Assembly (NCBI GenBank): GCA_010279815.1
Contig: QEOQ01000688.1
Coordinates: 269,501 to 333,500, forward strand
DNA: 64,000 bases
Direction: 5' to 3'
Source of the DNA: Brachionus plicatilis
Taxonomy: Eukaryota > Rotifera > Eurotatoria > Ploima > Brachionidae
A program made the translations under genes and the position numbers. Below the pieces are notes generated by a model. It did no database searches and had not been told where the DNA came from. It saw nothing but the letters and a program-made list of their open reading frames with translations. Positions 11,101-26,100 of this stretch are shown here, one piece after another; within the stretch, counting starts at the first letter, position 1; every line of letters starts with the position of its first letter.

Positions 11101-14100
11101 ATCAAAAATTTAAATGATGTAAACTTTAGTTATTTTTTAAACAATTTGTTTAATTATTAGTTTGCCATCTTTTCTTAAGAGCAACAGAGACAGAAATAAC
11201 TTTAAAAAATTTTATTTCATTTTTTAATAATTTGTTTTTCTTGATAAAAAAAGAAAGGGAATTTTTAACTTCTAGTCTAGTGTCAAAAATATAAAAAAAT
11301 ATTTGATTTAACTTACCAAAGCAATACTGCTTAAATTGGGCACAATTTTTGACACATGAATAAATGGCGTGAATTTTTTTGACCAAAAATAAATTTTTCA
11401 TAAATATCAAATTAGACGGATCCATCAAAAATACCAAATTCGGTGTGTACATAAACAAATTTTGATTTTGAGCATCCGGGTCTTGAACCGAATAAAAATT
11501 TTTGCAAAACTTGATTGCTTTGTCAAATTCAATGTCAACTTTGGAAAACATTTGCTCGAATTCGAGCAAAATTTGAGAGCTCACCTTTGCATTTCTGACC
11601 GTCAACAATTTGCCATACTTTGACTTGATATCATTTATCTTTTGGGCATATTCGCCATTCATAACATCGCTTGAAGTTTGAATTGATATTATTTCAAAAA
11701 ATTCCTCCAACTCCATTGACTTGAATTCGCCCATTAGCGCTTCCAAATCTTGACCACTACTGAAACACATTTTAAGCATTTTTTCTAGCAAAACTGAGTC
11801 AAAATCGATGACCAAATTGTTCAAAATTTGGAAAAGACTCTCCATGGGCGCAAATATATCCAGACTTTTTTTAAAATTGGCCTCGCTCAAATCATCATGG
11901 GTGAACTTGTTGAATTTTGTGAACACACTGGACACAACGCTTGCCAAATGAGCGCAATTTTGAACCAAAGTGAGCATTTCTTCCAAATACCAATCGCCAT
12001 CCATTGATCTAACACCGATCAAATTTTCTTTGGCATCAATTGCCGCTGTTTCCATGGCCATCCATTTCTGTAGGTTTTCGCCAAAAAATTGCAGCAAACA
12101 AGAGTTGAAGCTCTCGAAAAGTTGGCCATCGGTAAATTCGTTTAGATTGTCGCTGATAAACAAATGAATTTCCTGATAGCCAGCTTGATTCGAGTTTAAA
12201 AGTTTGCTCTTGCGCTCTTCCAAGCTCTGCAGTCGACTCTCAACCGGACCAAGACTTGCCTTGAGCTCAGCCAACTTCTGATTGACAATTTGGCAATCGA
12301 ACTTTTCCAAAAATTCCATTTCGAACTCTTTTTTGACTCTGTCAAACACCTCTTGTGTCAATGAGCCTCTTAGTTCTTTTAGCCATTGGACAAATTTACA
12401 GTGTTTGCCCTGAACTACCAAAAAATCAGCGCAAAAAAACTCCAAAAATTGTTCCATATTTTGCTTTAGATTGGACAAATTTTGCATTGAAGTCTTCAAT
12501 TTATCCTCTTGCTTGTTAATTTCATCAAAGGTCTTATCACTTAATTCAACCAGGGCCGATTGACCGCTTGATTTTAGGAATTCTTTGACCAACTCATGGG
12601 CTCTGGTGAAGCCAACGGGCTCGAATTCAATTTTTTTACTCTTGAAAAACTCAAGAGCTGTCAACTGTTGTTGGATCACATTTTCCAATTTTGCCACCTC
12701 CGTGTCCATGCAGCATTTAACTGAATCCAAATTTTGACCAAAACTTTCATAAAGAGCGTATCTGTCGCGCAAAGTGTACACTGGATGAGCTGTCTTGTTC
12801 TTCATGGTTTCATGCAGAGTCAAGCTCTCGTCCAGATAAATTTTTGCCTGCTCATTTAGTCTAATTGAATTGTCATTTAGACCCTTTCGTTTGGACAGTT
12901 CGCTCAAAGTTTTGATTGTGTCCAAATTTTGGCAAAGAAAATTTTCCAATTGGAGCCGATTTTGGTGCATGAGTGCTGTGTTTTCGAGCAGGCGTATTTC
13001 GAACAATTCCCATGTTTGCTTTTTTTCCAAATTTTTCCTAGTCTCTTTTTTGCTTTCGCCATTTTCCGACTTGAGCTTGGAACTTCCGCCACCATAAAAA
13101 GAGGCAATGATGCCAGTGTCATGACCGGTCCAATCGAGCAGCGGATCATACACAAACGCTTCAAGCAGGGTCAACAAAGTCTCTCTTTTGTGTCTGAGTA
13201 TGTTCAGCACTTGCTCGCTGGACAGCTTGAACAGGCCCTGGCAACCGGTTAGGCCGAGCGCTTGCTGAATGTTCTGGGTCATGCGGAAAGGAACTTTTTC
13301 TGGCACACGCAAATTGTGGCCCTTTTCAAAGCAAATGTTGTAGTCAATGTGAACCACTTGGCCTGTGCGAAGATTGATCAACACATTGTCCAGATGTCTG
13401 TCTCCAAGACCAATAACATAACCAATCATGGACATGACAGCTGTGGACCGGCAAAATATTTGAACACTGGTCCACCAGTTTGCCGGGGTGGTCGAGTTGC
13501 ACCAAATTTCTTTGCTGAGCAAATCGCTGGGCGTCTCTTTGATCAAGTCTTCGAGCACTTTGCGCAACACTGGCACTGGACACTCGGACCGATTTTCTTG
13601 GAAATTTTTTATGCCTTTTTCTTTCAGCAATGGATTCAATTTGGCATAGAAAATGTCATTGGGTCTCATTAGATGAACATGCTGGCTGGGATTTTGCGCT
13701 TTGCTCGCCAAATACGCTGCTTCTCTGTGCTGCCATTTTTTGTACAAATTAAACAATGGAGTGGCGCCCTCGACCCACGATATAAGACCTGATCTGGGAC
13801 CGAGCGGGGTCACTGAATAATTGAGTGCATGAAATTGGACAGTCTCTGTTTTGTTTAGCTTGGAGAACATTGAATTGATGATGTTGAGCAGTTGCATTAT
13901 TCTTTCGTCCAAGTGCAGATCTTCCAGTCCTTTGAACAGGTAAGGGTACCGTCGGCCATTAGAGCCGACAAAAAAGAGCTTTTTTGGCTTTGTCTTGGTG
14001 GGCAGAACTTGGACTGCATTGGCTATTGAGTAAATAGAGATGGAACTTCCGTCTTTGCCCGGAATGGGAATGCTGGTTGATTTTAGTTGGCATAATTTTG

Positions 14101-17100
14101 GGCTTATTTGGTCCATTTGAAGTGAAGTGGACTGTCGGCGCTGGCTGCGATGGTGAAAAGTGTTGTGCAGTTGCTTGAACAAAGTGAGGCAGTTTGATGG
14201 CTTGTTGAAATTTTCGCTGTCTTTTAGTTGATTGATCACTTCTTTGATCTTGTCTTCGAATTCAAGTTGAAATGTTTCCTCGTTGGGAGTCTCGGGAGGC
14301 AAATTGGTGGTGATCTCTTGAACATGTTCCAGAATCATCACTATAGGCTGAAGCAGGATTTGGTATTTTTGTTTAAGGATTTTTGGTTTTTCCTCATCGC
14401 TTAGATGAGGATTAGAGTTTGTTTTGGTGATTTCTGAGTTTAGTTGTTCGACTCGTTTGTTCAAGTCCGAATAAATTTGGTTAAGAGTTCCGTACCATAA
14501 TTCTTCGCGCAGCAGGGTTATACGCCGCATTTCGTGAACAAACAATTTCACTTGGTCAATCATGGTTCGATTGGAATCGTTAAGTGTATTCAAAAGATAT
14601 TTGTATGTGTTTTTCAATTCCGATTTGGACTCGTCTTGGATGTAGTCTTCGTAGCCGCTTGTCTCATTGTCCTCTTCCTCTTCCACAGCTTGTTCTAGTT
14701 CATCACTCAGTTCTGTTGAATTTTCCTCATCACTCACATCACTGTAGCTTTCCGTTTCTAAAATTATTAAATTAAATTTTTTTTTTTATTTATTTTTTTA
14801 GAATTAAGAAATTTTGTTTTCAATATTCAAGGTTAATCAACAGGCTAGTGCCCATGCCTCATGAGACTGATTAACACTTCATTTATTTAATTGATTATTA
14901 AAGAGAAAAAAATACATATATATTAAAAATACAGTGGTGATTTGATAACAGTATTTTACGAAAACGGTAAATTAACCAAATTTTACCACATTTTACGTAA
15001 ATTAACGTAAAATCCGAAAAGTGAAAAAGAAGTATTTTTCGAAAAATTACGTAAATTTTCAGGATTTTGAGATAATTTTGGTAAAATTTGGTAAAATTAA
15101 AAACTGGTGAGGTAGAAAAAAACATAAAAAAAGAGAAAAAACATATAGAAAAGAGAAAAAAACATAAACTATAAAAAATCAAAAAGAGATAAAACATAAA
15201 TTATATAAAAAATAACTTAAACAGTTAAAATGAGACAAAATTTTGATTTAATCTAATTCAAGAATGGTTTAAAGAAATATTTAAAATTCTCCAATTTGAA
15301 AAATTTATCAGTTTATTAGAAAAATTAATTTTAATTTTAATTTTTGAACTAATAATGATAAAAAATGTGTAAAAATACTTGTAAATTTTGGTGAAAAAGT
15401 TAATTCGTCTATTTGCGCAAAGGATTTGAATTTTTGCTTTGTATCTTTAATTTTAGATTGATTACATGTTTTTTTTTTAAATAAAACTATNNNNNNNNNN
15501 NNNNNNNNNNNNNNNNNNNNNNNNNNNNNNNNNNNNNNNNNNNNNNNNNNNNNNNNNNNNNNNNNNNNNNNNNNNNNNNNNNNNNNNNNNNNNNNNNNNN
15601 NNNNNNNNNNNNNNNNNNNNNNNNNNNNNNNNNNNNNNNNNNNNNNNNNNNNNNNNNNNNNNNNNNNNNNNNNNNNNNNNNNNNNNNNNNNNNNNNNNNN
15701 NNNNNNNNNNNNNNNNNNNNNNNNNNNNNNNNNNNNNNNNNNNNNNNNNNNNNNNNNNNNNNTTTACCAAAATTATCTCAAAATCCTGAAAATTTACGTA
15801 ATTTTTCGTAAAATACTTCTTTTTCACTTTTCGGATTTTACGTTAATTTACCTAAAATGTGGTAAAATTTGGTTAATTTACGGTATTTTACGAAATTTTT
15901 CGTAAAATACTGTTATCAAATCACCACTGTATAAAAAAAAATTATAAAAATTGAAAGGAATAATTGATTTAAAAGTTATTGAGTTATTAATTTGTTCTGT
16001 AAACAATAAACTAAAAAAATATTTTATTCATTTTTTTTTTAATTTATAAGATCTGGCTCGCTTTCGGGATTTTTTTTTACATTAATTTGGTTTTTTTTCA
16101 CCTACTCAAGTTTTCTTTTGATGTTTAAAATTTTTTTTTTATAAATAAGTTGAATAAACATAAAAAAAGTTAATTTATATTAATAGACCTAAATTTATTA
16201 AAGTTAAATGTTCTAGTTCTACTGAGGAAGCTTAAAGGGTTGGTCACTATATTTAATACAGAAAAATCTTCAAAAAATATAAAGATCACCAATTAAAAAA
16301 TTAATAAAATTAAATTATTTTGTTAATAAAATATAAAGATCACCAATTAAAAAATTAATAAAATTAAATTATTTTGTTAAAAAAATATTTACATTAGCAA
16401 AATTTAAGAAAATTAAAATATCACTTTTAGTTGCATTTTTGACGTACTCTTTAAGAATCTTATATAACAATCGATCCTCTGTAAAGGGTCCATGTTAATC
16501 GAACTCATTTTAAAATCCATTTTAACAATATTCATAATTTTCGAAACGATCACAAATGTTTATTAAAACTTAATTGTTAAATCACATTTAAGGCTTAGAT
16601 AGATTTTTTTACGTATATCATTATTCCACACAAGAAACAAATCTGTTTTTTAATCATATTAAAAATTTTTCGAGTACAAAATTATTTAAAAAACTAAAAC
16701 AAAAACAGCTGACCACAAATATTAAACACATTTTTTTAATTCAAAATTAAAAACACAACTTCAGAAGAAAATTGAATAGAAAACTCAATGGTAAATTGGA
16801 AATTATATTTTGATAATTGAAAATACTTAAAACTATACTTTTAACTATTAATTTTAAACTTGCCTTGAAAAATAATAACTGTGAGTGAAAATGTTGTGCT
16901 ATTGTAGTCATCAATTGGAGGTAAATAAATTTTAAGAAAAATGAATTGATTAATAAACCAAAAAATGGTCGGCCACCAGTACTAATGAAAAAAGGTTTTC
17001 AGATAATTTTCAGATAATCTTAAGTTTTTACTTCATAACTTAATAAGATAAAAAAATTTTCCTTAAATTTTAATTATATTACCATTATTTTTTGAGTATT

Positions 17101-20100
17101 TCCATTAAATAATTTTTTATTGCAAAAAAAATTTTATTTTTTCTTTTAACTACTAAATGTGGTGTTAAGCATTTTTTTGTGCTCATAAATTTTTGTTTTT
17201 GATAAACTGATTGTTGCTTTTTAATTATTTGTTCATCTGTGACGAGCTAAAGCTCTTTAAGATTAAATAAAAATTAAAAAAGTAAAATAAAAATAAATTA
17301 AAATAAAAAAAAATTAAAATAAATAAATTAAAATAAATGTTTAAATATTTTTTTAAAGCTGTCATGTTTTTTTTGTCTAAATTTTTTTATTTTTTAAGGA
17401 ACCTTAAATGAATGACCAAGAAATTATAGACTAAACAACTCCAAAATTAATTTTTCATTTCAGTTATAACTAATTGTATTCAATTTTTAAATTTTAAATG
17501 AAATACTCAATTTGATTTCTTAAAAATCTTCTTAATTTCCCTATAATTAATTAATAAACGATAAAAATGAAAATTTTAGTAATTTTACATAAATTTTAGC
17601 TGGCAAAAGCATAATAATTAATTTTAAAAAAAATTTTAAAAAAATTTGAAAAACTATTTAATCAATAAAACCTACCAATTTTGGCATCAATTTTCAAATC
17701 TTCTTGCTGAGATCTTGGCAAATTTTCAAACAGACTATTATCATTTTTGGCAGTGTGAACAGTTTCAATCCGAGTAGGGCCATCTTGAGAGCCAACAACA
17801 GCAGGGTATATAATCAAATGTGGAAAATCTTTGGCTATTCTACACAACAACTGACTGACTGATTCTCTTACATACATCTCGGGATGGTTTAGCCTCGAAA
17901 ACAATTGTGGTATGATATTCTTCCACGGCTCACTCGGAGTTTCATCCAGTCCCATTTTTAGGTCATCCTTAAGCTCAATAGCATACTTGACCAGCAGTTT
18001 AATTATCCTAAGACTTGAAGATATATTCTTTTCGTCCGAAGACTTGGAACTTGTATCATTTAATCTTAGAAACATGAAATAAGACTTGCAGGCTATTTTT
18101 AGGTAGTAGATGACCCGTTCTATTATGTTCATGAGGAAGTTTACAATCGATTCTATGTGTTCCTTGCCAAGAGTCTTGCAGTTCTCGACCAATTGAGCTT
18201 CGGCTTGGCACCGGAAGACCTCACTGTTAAACTGAAACATTGGATTTTGCAGATTTTCGTCTCCACTATGGTTCAGAGACAAACATTTGGAGTACAAATC
18301 CAAGACAATTTGTTTTTCATCATCTGGACAATGAACAGGCAACAAGTCCATCAACTGGGATACATCCGAATCTTTGACCACCTCGCTCTGACTTAACTTG
18401 ACACCCATTTGAACCTTGTCGGCATACTTTTTTCCCCATTTGTAGCACCAATTGCCCAAAGTGAACCATGTTTTTGCACAACTTGGCGCCAGAACACTCG
18501 CAAGGTCCAAAATGTTGCCAATCATTGACTCGTTGTTTAAAAAGGCCTCATTTTTCAAGTTAAAACGCGACAAGTCAGAATATTTGAAGCTTAGAATTTT
18601 GCTCAAATTGGAACTAATTTGTTCCGTGAGACCTTGCGGCTCTAGGCAGTAATAGCTCTGATTCAAGTTTTTTAGAATAGCAGGATTTTGGCTCAGAAAT
18701 TTGCTCAAAACCATCAAAAGTTTTGAGCATTTTTGATTGAGACTTTCATTAAGCTTGGTATTGATATTGGTAGCAATAAATGGTACACCAGGGGTAAATG
18801 AAGCCGGGGCTAAAGACTCAATAGGGCTAAAATTTACATAATTTACCACTGCTTTGCTCAATATATCGATTGACTCGTAAGTAAAATTTTTTTTAACCAA
18901 AAGCTTGGAACTTTCTGATAAAAATTCTACCATGCTTAATTTAAGATGATGATCGGATAAATTTTGGATGTCAGACATCAGTTTTGAAACAGAGTCGTAA
19001 AAATTAGATGATGACTCTTCCGGATAAATGTTTAAACTGGTCCTAAAATATTCTGCTTGTTGATCGAGCAGTCTCATGCTCAGATTGTTGTTGTTCTGTT
19101 TGCGGGCAAGCTTGGCACATGCCAAGTTCAAGTCGAAATTAAATTCGTAATTCTTTGACATCATTAGAAGTGTGTTTAGATATTTTAAGCTGTGTTTAGA
19201 CAAGTTGAAGCAGCCTGAGTTTGTTAATGAGATGCCGCACTTTGCCTAAATTTAAATATTAATTAAATTAAATTTTTTTTTTCTAGGTAAAAATTAACCT
19301 TTTGCTCCAAGACGTTGTTTATTAAAAGGATGAGAATCAATTTTTGGTGATTGGAATAGGACATTTCGTCAATGTTTAAAATTTTCAAAATTTGATCGCT
19401 AAGCTCATTCAGATAATTTGGTTCATTGTCAATTGAAATTCTTGATAATTAAGTTTAATTATTAAAAAAAAATAAAAACAAGATTGGTACAGAATAGGTG
19501 AAAGGAAATAATTTAAGCTATATTTTCTTTTTTTTTTTAAAGCTCCAATTCATGACTTTGAATTGCTAATTTTTTTAAAATTTTTATTTTTTTCAAATTA
19601 AATTTTTGAATAATTGTATATTGAAATAACGTAAAATTATTTTTTTAATTTTTATTTACAGATTCATCACTTATTTTTAATTAGTTTAATATTTTATAAA
19701 TAAAAGGATTAGCTCATCAATATTTTATTTTGATAATTTATTTCATATATTAAAATAAGTGAAAAATATTTCACTAATTAAATATTAATAAAATAATTTT
19801 ATTTAAGTGAAAGTTTTTATCTTAATATTTGATATTATTCCGAAAAGGGCTCTAGCCTATTGATTAACCTTGAAATTGAAAAATTTTAAAAATTCAAAAA
19901 TATAAAAATAACTATTTTTTAATGTTTTTACCAATAGTTAATTGCAAAGTTTAAATTTTTTTCCCGCAAAAATTTATTTTCATTTATAAAAAAATTTGTT
20001 AAAATATAAATTTTTCAAAAATTAAACAACACACTTAATTAATAATTTAATCTATCAATTTTTTTTTTGAAAAATCTTTCCATTACATTTCAAGCCAAAC

Positions 20101-23100
20101 TTGAAATCAGCTTTTTGAAAAGAGCATCTCTTAGCAAGAGAGCCCTTTATAAATGCTCAACTATGCCCAAAAGAAAGCACTCGGACTGCCTTATGTGAAT
20201 AAAATATTTATTTTCTTTGGAATTTTATCACTTGTTAAGTCATTTTACAAAATGACACATTTTATAAATTGACATTGACATATCTAAACACATTTTCTTA
20301 AATACATTTTAACTAATAAAATAATTTTTCTATTTACAACAAAAAATTTTTTTAAGCAAATTTCTTTATTTAAAATATTTTGTGGATAACATTCATTTCG
20401 ATCTTAAAATATCTAATAATCGTGGAGAAAAAATTTACTCATTAATTAATTCATATGATTAAAATAAATTGCTCACTCAAAGGACAAAATAAGTACAAAA
20501 TGATCGAAAAGACTTGGAAAATTTCACGGGTTTATTTTTATTCGATTTTCTTAATAAAAAATTTTATTTTTACCTATATTTTGGTTATTATATTTGTTAA
20601 AAAAATTGAGGGAAAATAATTCTATCAATTCTTATTTAACTTTAAAAAGTCAAAATTAGTCTAAAAAATCCTACACGATCTTCTGGTTTAAAAAAGAAAC
20701 TCAAAACAATATATCAAATATTTAAAGTTGATTTTGTCATTAATTATTCATACAACAAAAAAATTTTATCAGAGAACTAATAAAATGAAAAGAATGATTG
20801 AATTTTTTTTCTAAAAATGATTAAATTTTACCTTTGGACCATGATGGTCTTTTGAAGATTTTTTAAAACAGCCTTTTCAGTATCTTCAAAATTCCATTTA
20901 CACTCAATTGAATCAATGAAATTCTCAAAAGTGTCTTGTCCTATACTACATGATGCTGATTCAAAATCGCCTTCATTAAATGAGCTCATGGCTCTTGTAA
21001 TTTTAGTTAAAAAAAGAATAATTTATTATTAATTTAACTACTTAATGTGACCAATATCGATGCATTTTTCCAATTGCTGCGCATAATTGTCATTGTCCAA
21101 GCCTTGTGTAAAATTCGCTTTATAGTCATTGTACCATGAGATGTATTCATTCCAATCATTTAATTGAAGAAAACAGTCAAAAAGCTTTTAAAATATTTAA
21201 AAGGTAGAAAAATGTAATTTATTTTCATTAATTTTAAACTCAAAAAATATGTTTTTATTTTCATTTTATTTTAAATAATTTTGACTTACTCTTTCTGCTT
21301 GGAATTTAATCAAATTCTTTGGTCCATCTGAAGCAGTGTCTTTTTCATTTTTGATATCTTCCAAAATTTTTCCAATGCTTTCCTTGTATCCAATAGAAGC
21401 ATCTTCCAGGCTAAAAATAAATCTTCCTGAAGCATTTTGACCAAAAAAGACCGCAAATTTACCATCCTCTGGCCTCATCAGCTCCAATCTTAGTCCATTC
21501 GAATCCATTTTTTTTTAAACTTTTCTTCAACCATTCACCCAGACCGATCAAATGCTGCCAGCAGCCTAATTTGATATAACACTTGACCAACATTTGTACA
21601 ATAATATCAAACTCATTAGACTAAGTTGTTGAAAAAATTTTATAAAAAAATTTAAATTTAAAGAAAATGTACTGAAGTGTTATTATGCAGAGTGCAATAA
21701 TTTAAGTATTCCCAGCATTGACGTATCCCGAGCTCATAATTTCCGCTTTTAACACAAAGACTACTCAAAAAAAATCTGACTCTAGAGAACCATTCGTTAC
21801 ATGTACTTTTATTTGTTCTAAAAAAAACTTTGACAATCTAGACATAATAAATAGAGTAGAAAAAAATTTGAAAATTAATCAAGAGTACTTTTTGAACCGA
21901 TTGTTGTCCTGATGCAATGCCTTCGTAAGCGTTGTAGATAATTCGTTCCAAAAGATCAACAAAATGTTCTAGTAAATTAATCCTGTTCAAGTCAATGAAA
22001 ATATTTTTGCTCTTGTCCATCGATTGATTCTGTTTTTCATAATTGGAATAATTTTTTAAAACCGCTAAAAAATTTTTAAATTTAATTTTTTTTTTTTAAA
22101 TGATTCAAAGTACACTCTATTGCGACAAAAGTGTCTTGAGCTTTTCCCAATGGAGTCTTTAGTCTAGATTGAACACAAAATTGAGCACATTCCCACAGCG
22201 CCCAGAACCATAAAATACCATCGTGATTTTCGATAATTGAATCAATAGCCACTGAATCTCGTCCTTGGTCCTTTATTTCGCTAGTGTTTCTTCTGCATGA
22301 ATAGTAGATTCTTTCGATACAAGATTTTTCAAACTCATCACTTTTTTTTTTTTAGGTAATAAAATTATCATTTTTAAAATTCAAATTTAAATTACTTATC
22401 TGATTGAATTCCGGCTAGAACAAAACTCATTATTGTTTTAAAATTTTCCGAGCTTATGACACAATCGGAGCTTGAGAGAATATAGTTGTGCCTAGCCAGC
22501 GAAGAAAAATTGGAGAAATCCTGCATGCCTAACGATTTCAAATCGACTCTTTGACTTTTTTTCATTTAGTTTATTTTGTTAATTATTTAATAATATTTTT
22601 TTACCTTAGACTTATTTTCAATGGTATCATGGTCATAAGCTTCATGTAATTTGATCTTATTGTCTTGTTCGGGCTCATTAGGAAATATTTACACAAATCG
22701 AAAATTCTAAATAAAATTTTTTAGTTTTTTTCTTATTTAAAATAATTAAAAAGAGCTAATTTTATCAAGATTTTTTGTATATTTTTCAACTTTATTGGAT
22801 ACTTCTATAAATTTAATTGAGAAAAAAAATAGCAACTAACTAGGAAAATTTATAGCGTATAATATATAAAAATAACAAAAATATGTAATTAAAAAACTAA
22901 AATACTAAATTAGGAACTAAATAAAAACATTTTATTTTTTTTTGTATTTGATGTCAATTACATTTGAATTTATCGCTATTCTAATTTATTAATACACAAT
23001 TGATCGAAATGAAATTCTTATACAAACAAAAATTAATTATTAATTAATCTCATAATGTTCAATAAAAATTTCCGCCTTGAAATTTATTTTAACTTTCTTG

Positions 23101-26100
23101 TTTTGTTTATCAAATTTACACTTTTTATTTTATATTTATACAAACCAATGTAACCTTCTTTAAATTCACTCTGTAATTTAAAAAAAAATGTCTTATAATT
23201 GAAGAAATCCTTAATAAAACCAATTGAAACTCAAGCAATCATGGAAATAGGCATCATTAGTTGTGGAGAGTCTGAAACAGATGAGATGGCCGAGAAGCCA
23301 TTAGCAAAAAAATGGTAGATTGGAAAACAATGAAAAAGTAATAAAGAATAAACGCGGAAGCCCGATCTAAATACACAAAAAAAAATTAAGTATTTCTTTA
23401 ACTTAAAAAATATATTTTATTTTTATTTTTTTGTTCTACTTAGATAATTAGTGTTATATTTTTTAAAAATAAAAGTAATAAATAAAAATTTTTGTTCTAA
23501 ATTCAGTTTTTTAGTTTTTTTTGCAAAAAACAAAAAAAGGTAATAATTATATGCCAAAATTTATTGCAATTGTTCAAATCTACAAATTTTATAATTCATT
23601 CTATATTAACTCAAAAGTCTAATTAATTTTTCTTCAAAATAATATTTTTTAATATGCTGATTTGTATTATAAGAATAAATTTACACCTTTAGAACATCTT
23701 TTTTACCTTAAAAGATTTTTATCTTTAGATAAACTACAATTAATTTTCAGTCCATCTTTAGAACCTAAATATTAATATTCAAGAATTGAATATTAATTTT
23801 TTTTATTTCAAAGAGTATTTTTATTTATTTGTATGCATAGCTAGCATAGGATCGATATGAAGCTAATAATCAAAAATCTTTATTAATAAAAGCTAATAAG
23901 TATTTTTTTAATTAAAAATTAAATGCTCTAAATTTTTTTTATGCAGAATTTTGCATAACACTTATGTTATGGTAAACATGGTTTGTACAAGTATCTGTTT
24001 TATTTTTATAATCAAAAATTAAATAAAAGGCATCGTGAATTTTCATACAAAACTTCCAATACAAAAATTAAAAAATTTTATAACTTTTGTTCTAAAAGTC
24101 AAAAACTTGTTCTGTAAATGAAACAAAGTGAGACAACTGTTGTTTCACCTTCTGCAGAAGTCTGCAAAATCTTTGCAAATTCTGCAAAATTGCACCCTAT
24201 TTAAAAGTATTAAAAATAAAGCGGAATCTATTTGACGTATTTAAATCACGGAAGCCCGATCTCAACGTCAAATTATTAAATTAATTAAATTTAGAACAAA
24301 AGTTATAAAATTTTTTAATTTTTGTATTGGAAGTTTTGTATGAAATTTCACAATCGCTAAATAAAATCTTTATTTTAAAATAAATTTTGATCATGGTCAT
24401 TGAATTTTTCAATAAGCTTCATAACGACGAGCATAAATTCTTTTAGACTTAGCAAACATTTTAGAAGAGTTTTATCAAGTAAACTATCTTTTGTGGTAGA
24501 CCATAAGATCTTAATATAGCCCACAAGGTTTCTCTGTGTATGCTATCAAAGGCTTTCTTGAAGTCAATGAAGTTAAGATACAGGGGGCTATTCCATTCCA
24601 GACTTTGTTCTATGATGATCCTAAGTGTAAATATCTGGTCTATGCTTCCTCTACCTCGTCTAAAAAACAACTGTTAGTGCGAAAGGTATTCAATGGGGAT
24701 TAACTGCAAAGCTTGAAGACTTAGACTTTGCGGATGATCCGGTGCTAATATCTAATACAGAAGCACATATGCATATGAAGACGCAAGACTTGGCAAAAAA
24801 CGCTAAACCCAACAGGACTCGAAATTAATGGAGCCAAAACGAAAGTTATGTGCATAAACACCAAATTGGATACGGATCACCATCGATGGTACACAAATCG
24901 AGTATGTAAATGAATTCACATACCTAGGGAGCACTATCAGTACAACGTTGGGAACACACAGAGACATTAAGAATAGACTTGCTAAAGCAAAGAGTGTCTT
25001 TGCTAGACTCCGACCAGCATGAGCCATTAAGTCAATGCATTAAGAACAAAAGGCTGCGATGGCTCGGGCATGTACTTAGAATGAAAGATACACGGATACC
25101 AAAAAGAGCCCTTCAATGGACACCTCAAGGGAGACTAAGGTAAGACGACCAACAGTAAGATGGATGTCAACAATCACGAAAGAGCTCATCGAAATGGGAA
25201 TGACATGGGGCGAATCAAGGGTAAAGGCAAAAGATCGACTTGAGTGGAAATCAAAAGTAATGACACTATGCTCCACAAGGAGTGAATAAGGAGAAAAAAA
25301 AAGAAAAAAAAAAAAACATTTTTGAAATACTGAAGTCTCTGATCAAATTTAAATTATCATGCACAAAAATTACAATTTATAAAATTTAAAATCTTATTGC
25401 AGAAGTATATTTTCAAAGTAAACAAACAGTCTATGATAAGTGTTTTTTGGTAAATTTACAAAATTGATTTTACGTAAAATCTAGTAAATATACCAAAAAC
25501 ATACTTACCCTAGCGGGAATGTATAAAAAAGATAAAATCAATGAGTTAAAATTTTGATTTATGCAAAAGAAATTAAGAAAAAAAAAGAGGTTTTATTCAA
25601 TAAATCTAATAATTAAATTGATGCTCACCTAATCAAAGTTTATAAAATTAGAAGACTTCAAAAAAAATTTCCGAAATAATAATGAGCCTTTGAGTGTTTG
25701 GTTTTAAAATATTATGTTGAAATTTATCAAAATATTTTTAAAAATTAAAAAAGACCCTGGAATAATTAATTTTATTTCCTTTTCAATAAAAAGGAAAACA
25801 ACATCAAAATAATGTTGAAATTTAAATTACATTATCAAAAATAATCAAATACCGATTTTAGTCCATTCAATTTGATCTTTTTAAATAAAAATTTCTTTTT
25901 TATCTTTCTTTAGTCTTAAAGTATACAATAAATGAGTGTTTATGTTACTTAAATTGGATATGTGATGGTTAGATCTTTAAAATGTTTACACCTTTATGTT
26001 AAATAAATATTTAGAGAAAACACCTCATGATATTTAGAATGAATCCAGGACCTTATTTTTAATCTTAATATTTTTTTAATTTAAGGCTAGCTATAAATGA

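Larger units (their letters stand above)
14758..17675 (-). other. SMG1 intron 24, 2.9 kb, with foldback element and gap
   Basis: The intron starts GTAGGT (17675) and ends TTTTAG (14758). It contains a TA-flanked foldback element (14932-15929) with the assembly gap inside, a two-copy 54-base direct repeat (16274-16381) and a short dispersed motif (17228-17268). No other coding sequence seen. Confidence 0.7.

Noticed and set aside
12870..13672. Plus-strand frames opposite the SMG1 kinase exon
   Set aside because: They are shadows of a long conserved exon; they have no similarity to known proteins and overlap the catalytic motifs on the other strand.
15477..15827. Frame running through the N gap
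   Set aside because: It consists mainly of undefined residues and the inverted-repeat arm, so it is not evidence of a gene.
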